Made by a program: the position numbers and the translations under genes
Notes under the pieces: generated by a model
Told to the model about the DNA's origin: nothing
Seen by the model: the letters and a program-made list of their open reading frames with translations, nothing else
The model's database searches: none
Shown here: piece by piece, positions 22,017 to 23,338 of the stretch
Layout of the letters: each line of letters starts with the position of its first letter
How positions within the stretch are numbered: the stretch's first letter is position 1
Source of the DNA: DAOUGC01 sp034429695
GTDB lineage: Bacteria > Chloroflexota > Anaerolineae > Anaerolineales > Anaerolineaceae
Direction: 5' to 3'
Length of the DNA: 23,338 bases
Assembly: GCA_034429695.1 (NCBI GenBank)
Contig: DAOUGC010000111.1
Span: 1-23,338 of the forward strand

Positions 22017-22754
22017 TTAACCGATACGGGTGAGGTGCGCGATTTGCTGCAAACGATGGATGAAGGAGGCGCGCTCCTGCAAAATACTTTCGATGGCCTG
22101 GGATGCCAGTGCCACCCACTGCGCCACCTGCGGGCGGTGGTCTGGCTCCATTTCGGGTACAGCCTCTGCGGCAGCCTGAACTTCCGCCTGCGGCAACGCG
22201 GTGAGCGTTGCCAGCTCAGCAACGGGTATGGGCTTGTCCTCTGTCCTCAAGCGTGCCTGACCCACCAGCACCCAGCCGATTTGCGCACCCTGATCCTGCA
22301 CGGGTGCGGCGATGTAGTGCAGACCGGCGTGGCAGGTGAGCACCTGTCCCGGCTGCGGGTTGACCCCGGCAATGGCATGCCAGCTTTCACGGCAACGCTC
22401 TTCACTTTGCCGGTTGGCAAGCATCAGGCGGCACAGGGCGCAAGGGTTGCTGGGTTGGGTGAGCAGCTCGCCCTGCATGTCCACCATTACAGCGCTCATC
22501 TGACTGACGCCACTGAACAGGTTTTGTACAGTCTGGATGCAATGGGTGGGGAAAGTGGCGTCACCCGCCGGTCCGCTATCCGCCGGCAGGGGCGGCTGAC
22601 CGGAGAGCAGGCGTTCCACGTCGTCCTTGTGAAAGCGCCACTGCTGGCCGATCTTGACCCCGCGCAGGCGGCCATCGTTCAACATGCGATACACGGTGAT
22701 GCGATCAACGTTGAGAAGGGACTGGACCTGACGGGAAGTAAGAAATTCGCTCAT
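22017..22754 (-). CDS. Transcriptional regulator: excisionase-type HTH plus PocR sensory domain
   Basis: The 245-residue protein begins with a MerR/excisionase-like winged helix (HTH_17, residues 3-50: FLTSRQVQSLLNVDRITVYRML then VKIGQQWRFHKDDVERLL). A PocR domain covers about 72-170 with the conserved Cys set Cys105-x2-Cys108, Cys121 (ERCRES) and Cys141 (TCHAGLHYIAAPV). A helical C-terminus follows. PocR domains bind small ligands, and their Cys cluster could hold a metal or react with sulfur species; which one applies here is not known. It is the first gene of the sulfur operon, 36 bp before the SQR-like gene, and probably autoregulates it. No Shine-Dalgarno is clear, but the ATG is the natural family start. 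Confidence 0.88.
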   Translation of the reverse strand: MSEFLTSRQVQSLLNVDRITVYRMLNDGRLRGVKIGQQWRFHKDDVERLLSGQPPLPADSGPAGDATFPTHCIQTVQNLFSGVSQMSAVMVDMQGELLTQPSNPCALCRLMLANRQSEERCRESWHAIAGVNPQPGQVLTCHAGLHYIAAPVQDQGAQIGWVLVGQARLRTEDKPIPVAELATLTALPQAEVQAAAEAVPEMEPDHRPQVAQWVALASQAIESILQERASFIHRLQQIAHLTRIG

Positions 22755-22764
22755 GTGTTATCTT

Positions 22765-22809
22765 TTGTTATAACTTGATATATTGAGATTATAACAACCT
22801 ATAACAACT
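22765..22809. promoter_or_regulatory. Inverted and direct repeat operator over the sulfur-operon promoter
   Basis: TTGTTATAA (22765-22773) and TTATAACAA (22789-22797) are a perfect 9-bp inverted repeat with a 15-nt spacer. A third half-site, TATAACAAC, lies at 22800-22808, exactly 10 bp from its twin at 22790-22798. The repeats cover the predicted -10 box, as expected for a repressor or self-regulating HTH protein. Confidence 0.65.
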
Positions 22810-22814
22810 GTTAA
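22788..22814 (-). promoter_or_regulatory. Predicted promoter of the sulfur operon
   Basis: On the minus strand a perfect TATAAT (22793-22788) follows TTAACA (22814-22809) at a short 15-nt spacing. Such a promoter would be weak without an activator. The start of transcription should be near 22781, leaving a leader of about 27 nt. Confidence 0.55.
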
Positions 22815-22816
22815 TA

Positions 22817-22830
22817 GTGACAAATGTCAC
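22817..22830. promoter_or_regulatory. CRP/FNR-type palindrome (GTGA-N6-TCAC)
   Basis: GTGACAAATGTCAC is a perfect 14-bp palindrome and fits the TGTGA-N6-TCACA pattern recognised by CRP/FNR-family factors. Its centre (22823.5) is about 42 bp before the predicted transcript start, the class II activator position. Confidence 0.6.
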
Positions 22831-22919
22831 AATCTCACTCACCCCACCATCCCCGAATGATGATTGGTTTGCCGTGGCTGATGAAGGTCTGGCGAAAGCC
22901 GGATCAAGGGCGATTTAGC

Positions 22920-22950
22920 ACGAATGATACGAAGGTACGAACTGCACGAA
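22920..22950. repeat. ACGAA short periodic repeat
   Basis: ACGAA occurs four times at 22920, 22929, 22937 and 22946, a spacing of 8-9 nt. It is non-coding and resembles simple dispersed repeats; no function is evident. Confidence 0.6.
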
Positions 22951-23005
22951 GGAAAAGATGGGCGGTGGAATGGAGCCAAACCCGTATAATCCGTTATCGG
23001 TTTTT

Positions 23006-23145
23006 GTAGGGCAGGTTGGCGTTCTTCCAACCTGCCGTTATTTAGTGGTAGGGTGGGCTGATGCTTTCTCAGCCCACCATTATTCACCCCGCAAAAACAA
23101 CGGAGGTCGGGTCGCCACCTCTGCTGCGCGGCTGGTGTGCCCTAC
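23006..23145. repeat. Candidate MITE-like element with GTAGGGCA terminal inverted repeats
   Basis: GTAGGGCA (23006-23013) and TGCCCTAC (23138-23145) are perfect 8-bp inverted repeats bounding 140 bp. Inside are two perfect 10-bp hairpins with 7-nt loops: 23010-23036 (arms GGCAGGTTGG / CCAACCTGCC) and 23052-23078 (arms GGTGGGCTGA / TCAGCCCACC). An imperfect hairpin follows at about 23103-23122. No target-site duplication was seen. Confidence 0.55.
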
Positions 23146-23183
23146 CCCACCCAACAAACAAATCGGCGGCTTGGAAGAACGCC
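23018..23183. repeat. 13-bp long-range inverted repeat
   Basis: GGCGTTCTTCCAA (23018-23030) is repeated in perfect inverse orientation as TTGGAAGAACGCC (23171-23183). It crosses the boundary of the GTAGGGCA-flanked element, so more than one repeat family seems to be layered here. Confidence 0.7.
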
Positions 23184-23267
23184 TCGCCGGTGAAACAGGC
23201 GCTCCGCCCGGAATGTGTCAACAGATTGAGACAACATCAAAGAAAGTAAGGGGGCATTCATCGCCAA

Positions 23268-23338
23268 ATGACATCAAGAGGCAATGATCTGCCCTATGGT
23301 CACCCCGTCAAGGGTGCTCGTTGTACTCGCATGGCACA
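23268..23338 (+). CDS. Possible start of an unrecognised gene (partial)
   Basis: An open frame begins with ATG 23268, has a stop codon just upstream at 23247, and runs off the right edge after 23 codons. It contains the string GHPVKGARCTR. A purine-rich AAGGGGG lies about 14 nt before the ATG, too far for a normal ribosome site. No family can be assigned and the frame may not be a gene. Confidence 0.25.
   Translation, partial: MTSRGNDLPYGHPVKGARCTRMA

Larger units (their letters stand above)
22831..23267. other. Intergenic region without recognisable gene
   Basis: No frame here resembles a protein; the short open frames consist largely of the repeats below. The region holds an ACGAA repeat run (22920-22950), a lone plus-strand TATAAT (22985-22990) without a -35 partner, and the inverted-repeat cluster at 23006-23183. 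Confidence 0.6.

Noticed and set aside
22958..23287. Small plus-strand protein of 109 residues
   Set aside because: The frame runs through the inverted-repeat cluster, so its codons are dictated by repeats; no ribosome site or motif.
1..23338. tRNA genes, rRNA genes or CRISPR array
   Set aside because: No T-loop/anticodon-arm pattern, rRNA segment or regularly spaced direct repeats with unique spacers was seen on either strand by eye.

Overview
The window looks like chromosomal DNA of an uncultured or little-studied Chloroflexota bacterium (Anaerolineae-like). This is an inference, because no rRNA or other taxonomic marker is present. It rests on moderately high GC, frequent GTG/TTG starts, many lipoproteins with Thr/Pro-rich linkers, a lipoprotein-type membrane-fusion protein, an ABC ATPase fused to a cyclic-nucleotide-binding domain, and an ECF sigma/RskA-type anti-sigma pair. 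No tRNA, rRNA, CRISPR array, phage gene or intact insertion sequence was seen.

Layout. 1-1434 (minus): a DUF4256 protein cut by the window edge, then a CPBP-family membrane protease. 1672-6419 (minus): a MacAB-like export operon of ABC-ATPase/CNB fusion, double-FtsX permease and HlyD-like lipoprotein. 6600-7061 (plus): a small lipoprotein that abuts, stop codon to stop codon, an FG-GAP-like lipoprotein; that gene lies 12 bp downstream of a GAF-GAF-GGDEF diguanylate cyclase (7062-9641, minus). 9798-10523 (minus): a DUF2752 protein and a small membrane protein with a clear terminator. 10616-14925 (minus): four overlapping RNA-modification genes: a variant tRNA-guanine transglycosylase, two tandem paralogues of the ArmA/Rmt (16S rRNA m7G1405) methyltransferase family, and an RsmF-like m5C methyltransferase. 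15084-17207 (plus): ECF sigma factor, anti-sigma factor and a Lipoprotein_15 lipoprotein. 17276-19626 (minus): DUF3592-like protein, a polytopic membrane protein and an LLM-class flavin oxidoreductase. 19867-22754 (minus): a sulfur operon of HTH/PocR regulator, SQR-like flavoprotein, TusE/DsrC-like protein and DsrE2-like protein. 22755-23338: regulatory DNA followed by a dense cluster of short inverted repeats.

How the genes work together. The RNA-modification operon is the most striking part. Its members are homologues of enzymes acting on the tRNA wobble base (TGT) and on 16S helix 44 at G1405 (Rmt-like) and C1407 (RsmF), so together they may tune the decoding centre and possibly aminoglycoside susceptibility. 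The four genes are chained by 4-14 nt overlaps behind one good promoter. The sulfur operon pairs a likely sulfide or persulfide oxidising flavoprotein with two sulfur-relay carriers, under a Cys-rich PocR-domain regulator. Its promoter carries a CRP/FNR-type palindrome about 42 bp upstream of the predicted start of transcription and a 9-bp inverted repeat over the -10 box. Three genes (diguanylate cyclase, DUF2752, ECF sigma) have a -10 box only 7-9 nt from the start codon, which predicts leaderless mRNAs.
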